From VRUE01 sp036379955 (GTDB taxonomy: Bacteria; Actinomycetota; Thermoleophilia; Solirubrobacterales; 70-9): DNA of 64,000 bases. Shown in pieces: positions 35,053-42,254 of this stretch. How positions within the stretch are numbered: the stretch's first letter is position 1; each line of letters begins with the position of its first letter. The DNA lies in NCBI GenBank assembly GCA_036379955.1, contig DASVFR010000030.1, positions 60,835 to 124,834 on the forward strand, given 5' to 3'. The translations under genes were made by a program, and so were the position numbers. The notes under the pieces were generated by a model that had not been told where the DNA came from, searched no databases, and worked only from the letters and a program-made list of their open reading frames with translations.

Positions 35053-36735
35053 ATGGCAACCAGCCTCTTCGACTACTTCGACGACATCGCGGCCGAGCAG
35101 GGGGCTCGGGCCCGCTGGGCGCCGCGCGCTCCCTATCAGCCGGAGGGCCGCTTCGACCTGATGCTCGTGCCCCGCGTGCGCGGTTGGGAGGAAGACCCCG
35201 AGTCCCTCGCCGACCTCGAGCGCTTCGCGGCCGAGCCCTGGGTGGAAAGCGTGGACCGCGGTGGCAGGCAGGTGGTGGCTTGCCTCGACAGCGGCTGGAT
35301 CGAGCGGACCGGGGAGGGGCTCGAGCGGGCCGCGGAGCGCGGTGGTCATGTGGAAATCGCCGCCGGCCGGCGCTTCGCGCTCAACTTCTGGGACGCCAAC
35401 TCGACCAAGGCGCTACACATCGGCCACCTGCGCAACCTGGCGCTGGGCAACGCGCTGGGCGGGGCCTTCGAAGAGGCCGGCGGCAAGGTCGAGCGGCGCA
35501 GCATCATCTGCGACGTCGGGCGCAGCATGGGCGAGGCGATGGCCGGCGTCCTGCAGAGCGGCCGCCACGCCGAGGCCTGGCCCGAAGGCGGCCAGAAGAG
35601 CGATCACTTCGTCGGCTACTGCTATGCGGACTACGTCAAGTCCGGCCGCCGCAACGGCGCCGGAGGCGAGGGGGACCCCGAGGACTCGCTCGCGCGCGAG
35701 CTCGACTTGCGCAACGACAGCGCCGACCAGCTCCTGCAGCGGGTCCTCGACGGCGACCAGCAGGCGATCGAGCTCTGGTCGAAGACGCGGGCCTGGGTGA
35801 TCTCCGGCCAGCGCAAGACCCTGGCCCGGCTCGGCATCGCCTTCGATCGCGTCTTCTTCGAGTCCGACTTCCTGCCCGAGGTCGACGAGCTGGCCGAGCT
35901 GGGCCTGCGCGAGGAGCTGCTGCAGCGCTGTCCCGACGGCGCCGTCCTCTACCGCACCGGCCGCGAGGAGCTCGACGAGATGGCGCTGCTGCGCGCCGAC
36001 GGGCTGCCGACCCAGCACATGCGGGCGCTCGCCTACTGGACGGCGGCGCCCGGCCTCGACGAGGAGATGACCTCGATCCAGATCTGCGGCGCCGAGTGGG
36101 TCGCCCACGTCACCTGCCGGCGCAAGCTGATGGCCGAGCTGGCCGAGGTCGGCGGCGGCAACGGCACGATCCACCCCAAGCACGACGTCTTCCACGAGAT
36201 GGTCTCCAAGGAGCGCCAGACGATCGCCTCGAGCAAGAAAGACGCGCTGCTGATCGACGACCTGGCCGAGTGGATCGACGCCGAGCTGGAGGGGGCCTCC
36301 GAACGCGCCGAGGTGCTGCGCCGCCACCCCTCGCCGGAGCGGATCGCGCCGCAGGTGGCGCTCGGCTTCTTCCTCATGCACCCGACCGGCAAGCGGGTCG
36401 ACTTCGAGCCCGACAAGCTGCTCGAGCCCGAGCACAGCCTCGGCTGGGACCTGGCGCGGGCGCAGACTCGCGACGAGGCGCGGGCCAACGGCGGCAGGGC
36501 CCGCGAGGAGCTCGCCCGCGACCCCGAGTACCGCTTCGCCGTCGTCCAGTCGGAGATGTACGGGAGGCACCTGCGCCAGGCGGTGGAGAAGCTCGACGTG
36601 ATGCAGATGGCGCGCTTCGCCTCGCACCTCTCGCGCTGGCAGCTGGAGCGCGAGCGCGACCCCCACGTCGAGCGCGTAACCCAGGCGGTGCTCGAGAGCG
36701 CCGCGCGAGCCCTCGGATTGGAGGCGACCCGGTGA
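35053..36735 (+). CDS. ArgRS-like class I aminoacyl-tRNA synthetase paralogue
   Basis: 560 residues. HIGH is intact in NSTKALHIGHLRNLALGNAL (~122-125), the ArgRS version of that motif. The KMSKS-like loop is altered: VSKERQTIASSKKDALLIDDLAEW (~385-405) where ArgRS has KMSTRKG-type residues. Standard tail elements of ArgRS (…KIAYGALRY…DIDFD…) are recognisable in RIAPQVALGFFLMHPTGKRVDFEPDKLLE, and the helical DALR-like end follows. The N-terminal Add1 domain of housekeeping ArgRS is reduced. The start is ATG 35053, 31 nt after the tRNA. Since the loop is changed, the amino acid may not be arginine. It opens the coupled operon (GTGA junction to the next ORF). Confidence 0.8.
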   Translation: MATSLFDYFDDIAAEQGARARWAPRAPYQPEGRFDLMLVPRVRGWEEDPESLADLERFAAEPWVESVDRGGRQVVACLDSGWIERTGEGLERAAERGGHVEIAAGRRFALNFWDANSTKALHIGHLRNLALGNALGGAFEEAGGKVERRSIICDVGRSMGEAMAGVLQSGRHAEAWPEGGQKSDHFVGYCYADYVKSGRRNGAGGEGDPEDSLARELDLRNDSADQLLQRVLDGDQQAIELWSKTRAWVISGQRKTLARLGIAFDRVFFESDFLPEVDELAELGLREELLQRCPDGAVLYRTGREELDEMALLRADGLPTQHMRALAYWTAAPGLDEEMTSIQICGAEWVAHVTCRRKLMAELAEVGGGNGTIHPKHDVFHEMVSKERQTIASSKKDALLIDDLAEWIDAELEGASERAEVLRRHPSPERIAPQVALGFFLMHPTGKRVDFEPDKLLEPEHSLGWDLARAQTRDEARANGGRAREELARDPEYRFAVVQSEMYGRHLRQAVEKLDVMQMARFASHLSRWQLERERDPHVERVTQAVLESAARALGLEATR

Positions 36736-36812
36736 GCGACCCGATCGTCACGGTGATCGCCGGGGGTTCGAGTCCGTGGCGATCGGGGCGCGAACGAAAG
36801 GATTTGCGATGA
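36732..36812 (+). CDS. 26-codon micro-ORF bridging the synthetase and PabAB genes
   Basis: GTG at 36732 overlaps the synthetase stop (GTGA) and its own TGA (36810-36812) overlaps the PabAB ATG (ATGA). The peptide starts MSDPIVTVIAGGSSPWR and ends in Lys/Arg-rich residues. Third codon positions are mostly G/C, like the flanking genes. The DNA can also form a stem: CCGATCG (36741-36747) with CGATCGG (36780-36786) around an inner CACGG/CCGTG. No known family fits. It could be a real peptide or a device for coupled reinitiation. Confidence 0.5.
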   Translation: MSDPIVTVIAGGSSPWRSGRERKDLR

Positions 36813-38974
36813 GAACCCTGCTCGTCGACAACCACGACTCCTACACCTACAACGTCTTCCACCTGCTCGCCGGGGTCGCCGGCGAGGAGCCGATCGTGGT
36901 CGACAACGACGCGGTCTCCTGGCGCGCGCTCTCGCGCTGGGACTTCGACGCGATCGTCCTCTCGCCGGGGCCGGGGACGCCGCGGCGCTGGCACGACTTC
37001 TGCGTCTGCGACGACATCCTGCGCGAAAGCGAGATCCCCGTGCTCGGCATCTGCCTCGGCCATCAGGGGCTGGGCAAGATGCTCGACGGCGAGGTGAGCA
37101 GCGCGCCGGAGGCGATGCACGGACGCCTCAGCCAGATCTACCACGAAGGCAGCGGCCTCTTCGAGGGCATCCCGCAGGGCTTCTCGGTCGTCCGCTACCA
37201 CTCGTTGGCGATCACCGGCATGGGCCCTGACGGCAACGTCTGCGCCTGGGCCGACGACGGCGTCGTGATGGGGATCGAACACCGCCGGCGGCCGCTGTGG
37301 GGGGTGCAGTTCCACCCCGAGTCGGTGGCGACCGCGCACGGCGCGACCCTGGTGCGCAACTTCTACGCGCTGGCCGAGCGGCGCAAGCCGGCCCGGCCTC
37401 CGAGCGGCCGCCGGCCGGCCGCCCCTCACCGCGGTGGCGACGGCGCGGCCCGGCGCCCAGCCGAGTCGGACACCGAGCTGCGCATGCGCACGCTCCCCGG
37501 CGAACCCTCGACCGAGGCGCTCTTCGAACGGCTATTCGGCGCCGAGGAGCACGCCTTCTGGCTCGACAGCGCCGACGCGCCGACCCGGCTTGCCCAGGCG
37601 TCCTACCTTGGCACCAGCGCCGGTGAGGACCGCTGCGTGCTCGAGTACGAGGTCGGGGCCGGCGCCGTCAAGGTCCACGGCGCGGCCGGGACGGCGGAGG
37701 AGCGGGGCTCGATCTTCGACGTGATCGACCGCGAGATCGCCAGGCGCGCACTGCCGACGCCGGGCGGTCCGGCCCCCGACCTGATCGGCGGCTTCGTCGG
37801 CTACCTCGGCTACGAGCTGAAGGTCGACTGCGGCTCGCTCAACGTGCATCGCTCCGACGTCCCCGACGCGGTGATGATGCTCTCCAATCGCCTCGTCGCG
37901 GTCGACCACGTCCACGGCCGCACCCACCTGATCGCGCTCGCCCGCGGGGAGGAGGACGGGGCCGAGGTCGAGCGCTGGCTCGACGAGGCCGAGGCGGCGG
38001 TGAACGAGCTGCTCGCCGACCCGGCGCCGGCGCCCGCGGCGGCCGACCCGGCCTTCGGCGAGCCCAGCGCCGCCCACGTCCGCTTCGACTGCGGCCGCGG
38101 CCGCGAGCAGTACCTCGCCGACATCGCGCGCAGCCAGGCCGAACTGGCCGCTGGCGAGTCCTACGAGGTCTGCCTCACCGACCAGATCTCGACCGACGCA
38201 GAGCCGGAGCCCTTCGACCTCTATCGCAACCTGCGGCGCGCCAACCCGGCGCCTTTCGCCGCATACCTGAAGCTCGGTGAGGTCGCCGTGGTCAGCTCCT
38301 CGCCGGAGCGCTTCCTCTCGGTCGACCGCCAGCGCCGGGTCGAGGCGCGGCCGATCAAGGGCACGACCCCGCGCTCGGCGGACCCCAAGCACGACGCCGA
38401 GCTGAAGGCGGTGCTGACCAACGACGAAAAGACCTACGCCGAGCACCTGATGATCGTCGACCTGCTGCGCAACGACCTCGGCATCGTCTGCGAGGTCGGC
38501 AGCGTCGCCGTCCCCGAGCTGATGATCGTCGAGGACTACGCGACCGTGCACCAGCTGATCTCGACGGTCGAGGGCACGCTGGCGGCGGATCGCACGGCCG
38601 CCGAATGCGCGCGCGCCTGCTTCCCCGGCGGCTCGATGACGGGTGCGCCGAAGCAGCGCACGATGGAGATCATCGACGACATCGAGGCCGAGGCGCGCGG
38701 CGTCTACTCGGGCGCGATCGGCTACTTCGGCCTCGACGGGGCGATGGACCTCAGCATCGTGATCCGCACGATCGTGCTGCGACCGGGGCGGACGACGATC
38801 GGGGCGGGCGGCGCGATCGTCATGCAGTCCGATCCCGAGGACGAGTTCGACGAGATCCTGCTCAAGGCGCGGGCGCCGATGGCGGCGATCGCGCGCACCG
38901 TCACCGGCAGCGATTCGTCCGACGCCTGGAGCGTCGAGCTCGAGCCAGCCCGCGCCGCGGAGGCCGCAGCATGA
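36809..38974 (+). CDS. pabAB: Aminodeoxychorismate synthase, fused PabA-PabB
   Basis: 721 residues. Residues ~1-200 are a class I glutamine amidotransferase with nucleophile Cys82 in LGICLGHQG and FHPES (His ~169). Residues ~235-700 are the chorismate-utilising domain; PIKGT (~515) is the aminodeoxychorismate (PabB) signature rather than PIAGT of anthranilate synthase, and TVEGTLAADRTA, CFPGGSMTGAPK and GAIGYFGLDGAMDLSIVIRT are present. Fused forms of this kind occur in chloramphenicol, pristinamycin and candicidin clusters. It would supply 4-amino-4-deoxychorismate to the mutase domain encoded downstream. ATG 36809 has AAGGA upstream and overlaps the micro-ORF stop. Confidence 0.92.
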   Translation: MRTLLVDNHDSYTYNVFHLLAGVAGEEPIVVDNDAVSWRALSRWDFDAIVLSPGPGTPRRWHDFCVCDDILRESEIPVLGICLGHQGLGKMLDGEVSSAPEAMHGRLSQIYHEGSGLFEGIPQGFSVVRYHSLAITGMGPDGNVCAWADDGVVMGIEHRRRPLWGVQFHPESVATAHGATLVRNFYALAERRKPARPPSGRRPAAPHRGGDGAARRPAESDTELRMRTLPGEPSTEALFERLFGAEEHAFWLDSADAPTRLAQASYLGTSAGEDRCVLEYEVGAGAVKVHGAAGTAEERGSIFDVIDREIARRALPTPGGPAPDLIGGFVGYLGYELKVDCGSLNVHRSDVPDAVMMLSNRLVAVDHVHGRTHLIALARGEEDGAEVERWLDEAEAAVNELLADPAPAPAAADPAFGEPSAAHVRFDCGRGREQYLADIARSQAELAAGESYEVCLTDQISTDAEPEPFDLYRNLRRANPAPFAAYLKLGEVAVVSSSPERFLSVDRQRRVEARPIKGTTPRSADPKHDAELKAVLTNDEKTYAEHLMIVDLLRNDLGIVCEVGSVAVPELMIVEDYATVHQLISTVEGTLAADRTAAECARACFPGGSMTGAPKQRTMEIIDDIEAEARGVYSGAIGYFGLDGAMDLSIVIRTIVLRPGRTTIGAGGAIVMQSDPEDEFDEILLKARAPMAAIARTVTGSDSSDAWSVELEPARAAEAAA

Positions 38975-39023
38975 CCGGTGCAACGCATTTGACATCCATT
39001 GCATGGAGAAAACGTTGCACCCG
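38969..39023 (+). repeat. 55-bp repeat with internal stem, copy 1
   Basis: Shares 53 of 55 bases with the copy at 42181-42235. Arms GGTGCAACG (38977-38985) and CGTTGCACC (39013-39021) enclose a small CCAT-TGC-ATGG hairpin (38996-39006). The repeat includes the PabAB stop codon and the ATG of the next micro-ORF. Base composition is lower in G+C than the neighbours. Confidence 0.8.
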
Positions 39024-39045
39024 TGTGCGGGGTTGGGGTTCGTGA
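38971..39045 (+). CDS. 24-codon micro-ORF within repeat copy 1
   Basis: ATG overlaps the PabAB stop (ATGA) and the TGA at 39043-39045 overlaps the GNAT GTG (GTGA). The peptide begins MTGATHLTSIAW and continues RKRCTRV. The same leading twelve residues and RCTRV recur in the micro-ORF at 42183. Codons such as CAT, TTG, ACA, ATT and AGA differ from the local high-GC usage, and the DNA is a hairpin repeat. It may therefore be a structural element that also happens to be open, rather than a conserved peptide. Confidence 0.4.
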   Translation: MTGATHLTSIAWRKRCTRVRGWGS

Positions 39046-39548
39046 GCGGAATGGAGGCGGGTGGCGACGCCGCGCGGGTGGCGACGCCGGGCACTACGGT
39101 GCGCCGGGCGAGGGGCGAGGACGTGCCCGCCGCCGCCACGGGCATAGCGGAGCTGCTGGTCGAGCTCGGCGGCGAGGGGCCCTCGCCGGTCGAGCTGGAG
39201 CGGGCGGTCGCGGAGCTCGCCACCGATCGCGGGAAGGGGGCGCTGCTGGTCGCCGAAGCCGAGGGCGCGGGGATCATCGGGGTGCTCGCCGCGAGCTGGC
39301 AGTTCGCGGTCCACGTGCCGGGGCGCTACGGCACGATCCAGGACCTCTGGGTCCACCCCGAGTGGCGCAGCAAGGAGATCGGGCGCGACCTGCTCGCTGC
39401 CTTCTTCGAGCTGGCCGGGTCCGAAGGGGCGAAGCGGGTGGAGGTCGGGCTGCCGCGCGACGACTTTCCCAACCTGCGCGCGACCGAAGGCTTCTACCTC
39501 GGCAACGGCTTCGTCCACCTCGGCCCGCGGATGCGGCGGAGGCTCTGA
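39042..39548 (+). CDS. GNAT family N-acyltransferase
   Basis: 168 residues from the GTG that overlaps the micro-ORF stop. It has the GNAT core: TVRRARGEDVPAAATGIAEL at the N-terminus, IQDLWVHPEWRSKEIGRDLLAAFFELAG and FYLGNGFVHLGPRM. The acetyl-CoA loop normally reads R/Q-x-x-G-x-G/A; here it is RSKEIG, with Glu in place of the first Gly. Some GNATs in biosynthesis take an aminoacyl group from a charged tRNA instead of acetyl-CoA. Given the tRNA and synthetase in this operon that option deserves a test. The stop shares a base with the next ATG. Confidence 0.82.
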   Translation: MSGMEAGGDAARVATPGTTVRRARGEDVPAAATGIAELLVELGGEGPSPVELERAVAELATDRGKGALLVAEAEGAGIIGVLAASWQFAVHVPGRYGTIQDLWVHPEWRSKEIGRDLLAAFFELAGSEGAKRVEVGLPRDDFPNLRATEGFYLGNGFVHLGPRMRRRL

Positions 39549-40576
39549 TGGGTGAGCTGCTGCTGGTCGAGCAGCGCGGCGACGAGGACGGGGCGAGCGG
39601 CGCCCACTGGATCCTCGAAGGCGGTCGCGTCCTGCCCGGCGTCGACGACAACCGTCGCATGGCCGAGCTGCGCAGCGGTCTTCTGCGTCACCCCGGGGTG
39701 CGCGCGGTCAAGGCCGATGCCGACGACGCGGAGCTCGAGCGGACGCTCGGCGTCCTGCACGAGGCCAAGTACTTGGAGGCACTGGCTGAGGCCACCGAGG
39801 ATCCAGTCGTGCTGGAGGAGATGACGCCGCCCGGGCTGCCGCCCGACATCCCGGTCACCGCCGGCCTCGTCACTGCCGCCCGCGAGGGCGTGCGCGCGGC
39901 GATAACCGCGGCGCGTCGCCTGGCCGACGGCGCTCGTTTCACCTATGCGCTCTGCCGCCCGCCCGGCCATCACGCCGGGCCCGCCTGGTGTGCCGGCTAC
40001 TGCTACCTCAACACGGCCGCCGCCGCAGTCCAGACGCTGCGCGCCGCCGGAGCCGGCCCCGTCGCCGTGCTCGACCTCGACTTCCATTACCCGAACGGCA
40101 CCGCCGCGGTAATTGAGCCGATGGAGGACGTCAGCCTCTTCTCGATCCAGGCGCACCCGGTCACCAACGTCGCCGGGGGCGAGATCAGCCCCGCCACCGA
40201 CCGCGAGGTGGCGCACGAATACCACGTGGTCCCCGATCGCAAGATGTATCTCTCGACCGTCTCCGAGCTGCTGCGGGAAATGAAGGAGGACTTCGGCTCG
40301 ACGGCGCTCGTGCTCTCGCTCGGCTACGACATCGTCGCCGGCGACCCGCACGGCTCCTGGGAGTTCGGCCCCGAGATCTTCGTCGACCTGGGCCGGCTGC
40401 TGGCGGCGAGCGAGCTGCCGGTCTGCGTCGTCCAGGAGGGCGGCTACGCCCTCGATCTCCTCGCCGAGTGCGCCGAGGCCTTCGCGAACGGGCTCCTCGA
40501 TGACTCGGCTTGGCTGGCGCTCCAGGTCCCGGCACGGGATTACCAGCGCCAGATCGGCAACGGGAGAATTGCGTGA
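39548..40576 (+). CDS. Histone-deacetylase-like / acetylpolyamine amidohydrolase-type enzyme
   Basis: 342 residues. The zinc-amidohydrolase motifs are mostly intact: RPPGHHAG (~137-144) with the paired His, GYCYLNTAAAA, DLDFHYPNGT (~176-185; Asp and His ligands kept, the usual HHG reads HYP), and SLGYDIVAGDP with the third ligand. It belongs to the class that removes acetyl (or other acyl) groups from amines. Following a GNAT, it may act on an N-acylated intermediate as a protecting-group step. It starts at ATG 39548 inside the GNAT stop and ends in a GTGA overlap with the next gene. Confidence 0.85.
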   Translation: MGELLLVEQRGDEDGASGAHWILEGGRVLPGVDDNRRMAELRSGLLRHPGVRAVKADADDAELERTLGVLHEAKYLEALAEATEDPVVLEEMTPPGLPPDIPVTAGLVTAAREGVRAAITAARRLADGARFTYALCRPPGHHAGPAWCAGYCYLNTAAAAVQTLRAAGAGPVAVLDLDFHYPNGTAAVIEPMEDVSLFSIQAHPVTNVAGGEISPATDREVAHEYHVVPDRKMYLSTVSELLREMKEDFGSTALVLSLGYDIVAGDPHGSWEFGPEIFVDLGRLLAASELPVCVVQEGGYALDLLAECAEAFANGLLDDSAWLALQVPARDYQRQIGNGRIA

Positions 40577-42186
40577 GCCCCGACGCCGGCCTCGCCCGGT
40601 TCCGCGATCGCCTCGATCCGATCGACGAGGAGATCTCGCGCCTGCTTGGCGAGCGCTTCCAGATCTGCCGTGAAGTCGCCGAGTACAAGAACGAGCGCGG
40701 GATCCCGATGATGCAGCCCGAGCGCGTCGCCGAGGTCTGCTCGCGCTACGTCGCCCGCGGCACGGCCGTCGGCCTGCCCGAGGACTTCAGCGCCGAGCTC
40801 TTCGAGCTGCTGATCGGCGCCACCTGCAAGCTCGAGGACGAGTTGATGGGGGAGGCGGAGGAGCCCGGTCGCCCCGGCGACGGCGCCGGGCTCCCGCCCG
40901 GCCCGGAGGAGCCCGAGCTGGTCCAGTCGATGCGCTGGGCCAGCTCGCCGCTGCCGATGCTCGAGGAATGCCGACAGCGCTACGGCGACGCCTTCACGCT
41001 GCGCCTGCGCCACCTCGGCAGCTGGGTCGTGCTCTCCGACCCCGAAGACGTCAAACGCGTCTTCTCGACCGACACCAACGAGCTCGGGGTCGGCATGCCG
41101 AACCTGGCGCTGCGGCCCGTCCTCGGCGCCCACTCGGTGATGCTCAGCGAGGAGCCCGCCCACATGGCGCGCCGCAAGCTGATGCTCCCGCGCTTCCACG
41201 GCGAGCGGATGCGCGAGGACGGGGCGATGATGACCGAGATGACGCGCCGCGCGGTCCGCGCCTGGCCGGCCGGCGAGCCCTTCCAGCTCTGGCCGCGCAT
41301 GCAGGAGCTGACCCAGGAGGTGGTGATGCGCGCGGTCTTCGGCGACGACGACGGCCGCCTCGATCGCCTGCGCGGGCTGCTCACCCAGCTGACCGAGACG
41401 ATCAACGACTCCGACCGGCTACTCAAGCTCGCTCTCTTCGGCCCCGATTGGCTCGAAGCGAGCCCCGAGTGGCGGCGGGCGATGGCGCCGGTCGAGGAGG
41501 AGGTGCTTGCCGAGGCGAGCCGGCGGCGCGCCGAAGGCGAGAACGGTCGCCGCGACGCGGTCTCGATCCTGGTCGAGGCCCGCCACGAGGACGGCTCGCC
41601 GCTGAGCGAGGTGGAGCTGCGCGACGAACTGCTGACCCTGCTCACCGACGGCCCGACCTCGAGCTCGCTGGCCTGGGTCTTCGAGCGGTTGCTGCGCCAT
41701 CCCGAGAAGCTCGCCCGCCTGCGGGACGAACTGCGTGCCGGAGAGGGGGAGGAGTACCTCGACGCCGTCGTCAAGGAGACCCTGCGCCTGCGGCCGCCGG
41801 TCTCGGTCGTCGTCCGCCGCCTGCTCAAGCCGGCGACGCTGGGCGGCTACGACCTGCCCGCCGGCACCCTGATCGCGCCCTGCGTCTACCTCGTCCACCA
41901 CCGCGAGGACGTCTACGAGAACCCCGGCGAGTTCATCCCCGAGCGCTTCCTCGTCCAGCGCGCCGCGGTGCCGACCTGGATCCCGTTCGGCGGCGGCGCC
42001 CGCCGCTGCCTGGCGGCCAGCTACGCCGAACAGGAGATGAAGCGGGTGTTGCGCACCGTGCTCGAGGAGGTCGACCTCGAACCGGTCGAGTCCGACGGCG
42101 AGGAGATCTCCCGCGCCGCGATCTCCTTCAGCCCCTCCCAGCACGGCCTCGTCGTCGCCAGGCCTCGAAGCGCCGTCCCGGCATGA
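40573..42186 (+). CDS. Chorismate-mutase-type (ADC mutase-like) domain fused to a cytochrome P450
   Basis: 537 residues. Residues ~5-95 are an AroQ-type mutase (RFRDRLDPIDEEISRLLGERFQICREVAEYKNERGIPMMQPERV); the GIPMMQP.RV stretch is close to 4-amino-4-deoxychorismate mutases (PapB type). A Gly/Pro linker leads into a P450 (~115-537) with ExxR in KETLRLRP (~402), FIPERFLV and FGGGARRCLAA (Cys ~479). The I-helix is unusual: LLTDGPTSSSLAW (~356) is two residues shorter than LVAGHETTASSLSW of the other P450 here, and the acid of the acid/alcohol pair is missing. This suggests atypical O2 activation. The GTG start overlaps the previous stop. Confidence 0.88.
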   Translation: MSPDAGLARFRDRLDPIDEEISRLLGERFQICREVAEYKNERGIPMMQPERVAEVCSRYVARGTAVGLPEDFSAELFELLIGATCKLEDELMGEAEEPGRPGDGAGLPPGPEEPELVQSMRWASSPLPMLEECRQRYGDAFTLRLRHLGSWVVLSDPEDVKRVFSTDTNELGVGMPNLALRPVLGAHSVMLSEEPAHMARRKLMLPRFHGERMREDGAMMTEMTRRAVRAWPAGEPFQLWPRMQELTQEVVMRAVFGDDDGRLDRLRGLLTQLTETINDSDRLLKLALFGPDWLEASPEWRRAMAPVEEEVLAEASRRRAEGENGRRDAVSILVEARHEDGSPLSEVELRDELLTLLTDGPTSSSLAWVFERLLRHPEKLARLRDELRAGEGEEYLDAVVKETLRLRPPVSVVVRRLLKPATLGGYDLPAGTLIAPCVYLVHHREDVYENPGEFIPERFLVQRAAVPTWIPFGGGARRCLAASYAEQEMKRVLRTVLEEVDLEPVESDGEEISRAAISFSPSQHGLVVARPRSAVPA

Positions 42187-42235
42187 CCGGTGCAACGCAT
42201 TTGACATCCATTGCATGGAAAGAACGTTGCACCCG
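42181..42235 (+). repeat. 55-bp repeat with internal stem, copy 2
   Basis: Second copy of the 38969 repeat; the same arms lie at 42189-42197 and 42225-42233. Two base changes fall in the stretch between the inner hairpin and the 3' arm, so both stems are preserved. It again covers a stop codon and the ATG of a micro-ORF. Confidence 0.8.
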
Positions 42236-42254
42236 GGTGGAGGCGGTGGGGTGA
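42183..42254 (+). CDS. 23-codon micro-ORF within repeat copy 2
   Basis: ATG overlaps the mutase-P450 stop (ATGA); its TGA at 42252-42254 shares the final A with the ATG of the N-hydroxylase gene (TGATG). The peptide starts MTGATHLTSIAW then KERCTRV. Compared with the first copy the two base changes are both nonsynonymous (R-K to K-E) and no silent change is present, which fits selection on the RNA stems at least as well as on the peptide. Position between genes in both copies is the same. Confidence 0.4.
   Translation: MTGATHLTSIAWKERCTRVEAVG

Noticed and set aside
36741..36786. A second tRNA remnant, from a GGTTCGAGTCC stretch
   Set aside because: It resembles a T loop, but its flanks do not pair as a T stem and no acceptor or anticodon arms exist.
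38989..39017. TTGACA in the 55-bp repeat as a promoter
   Set aside because: No -10-like hexamer lies 16-18 nt downstream, and the site is inside an overlapping gene block. The hexamer is better explained by the repeat itself.
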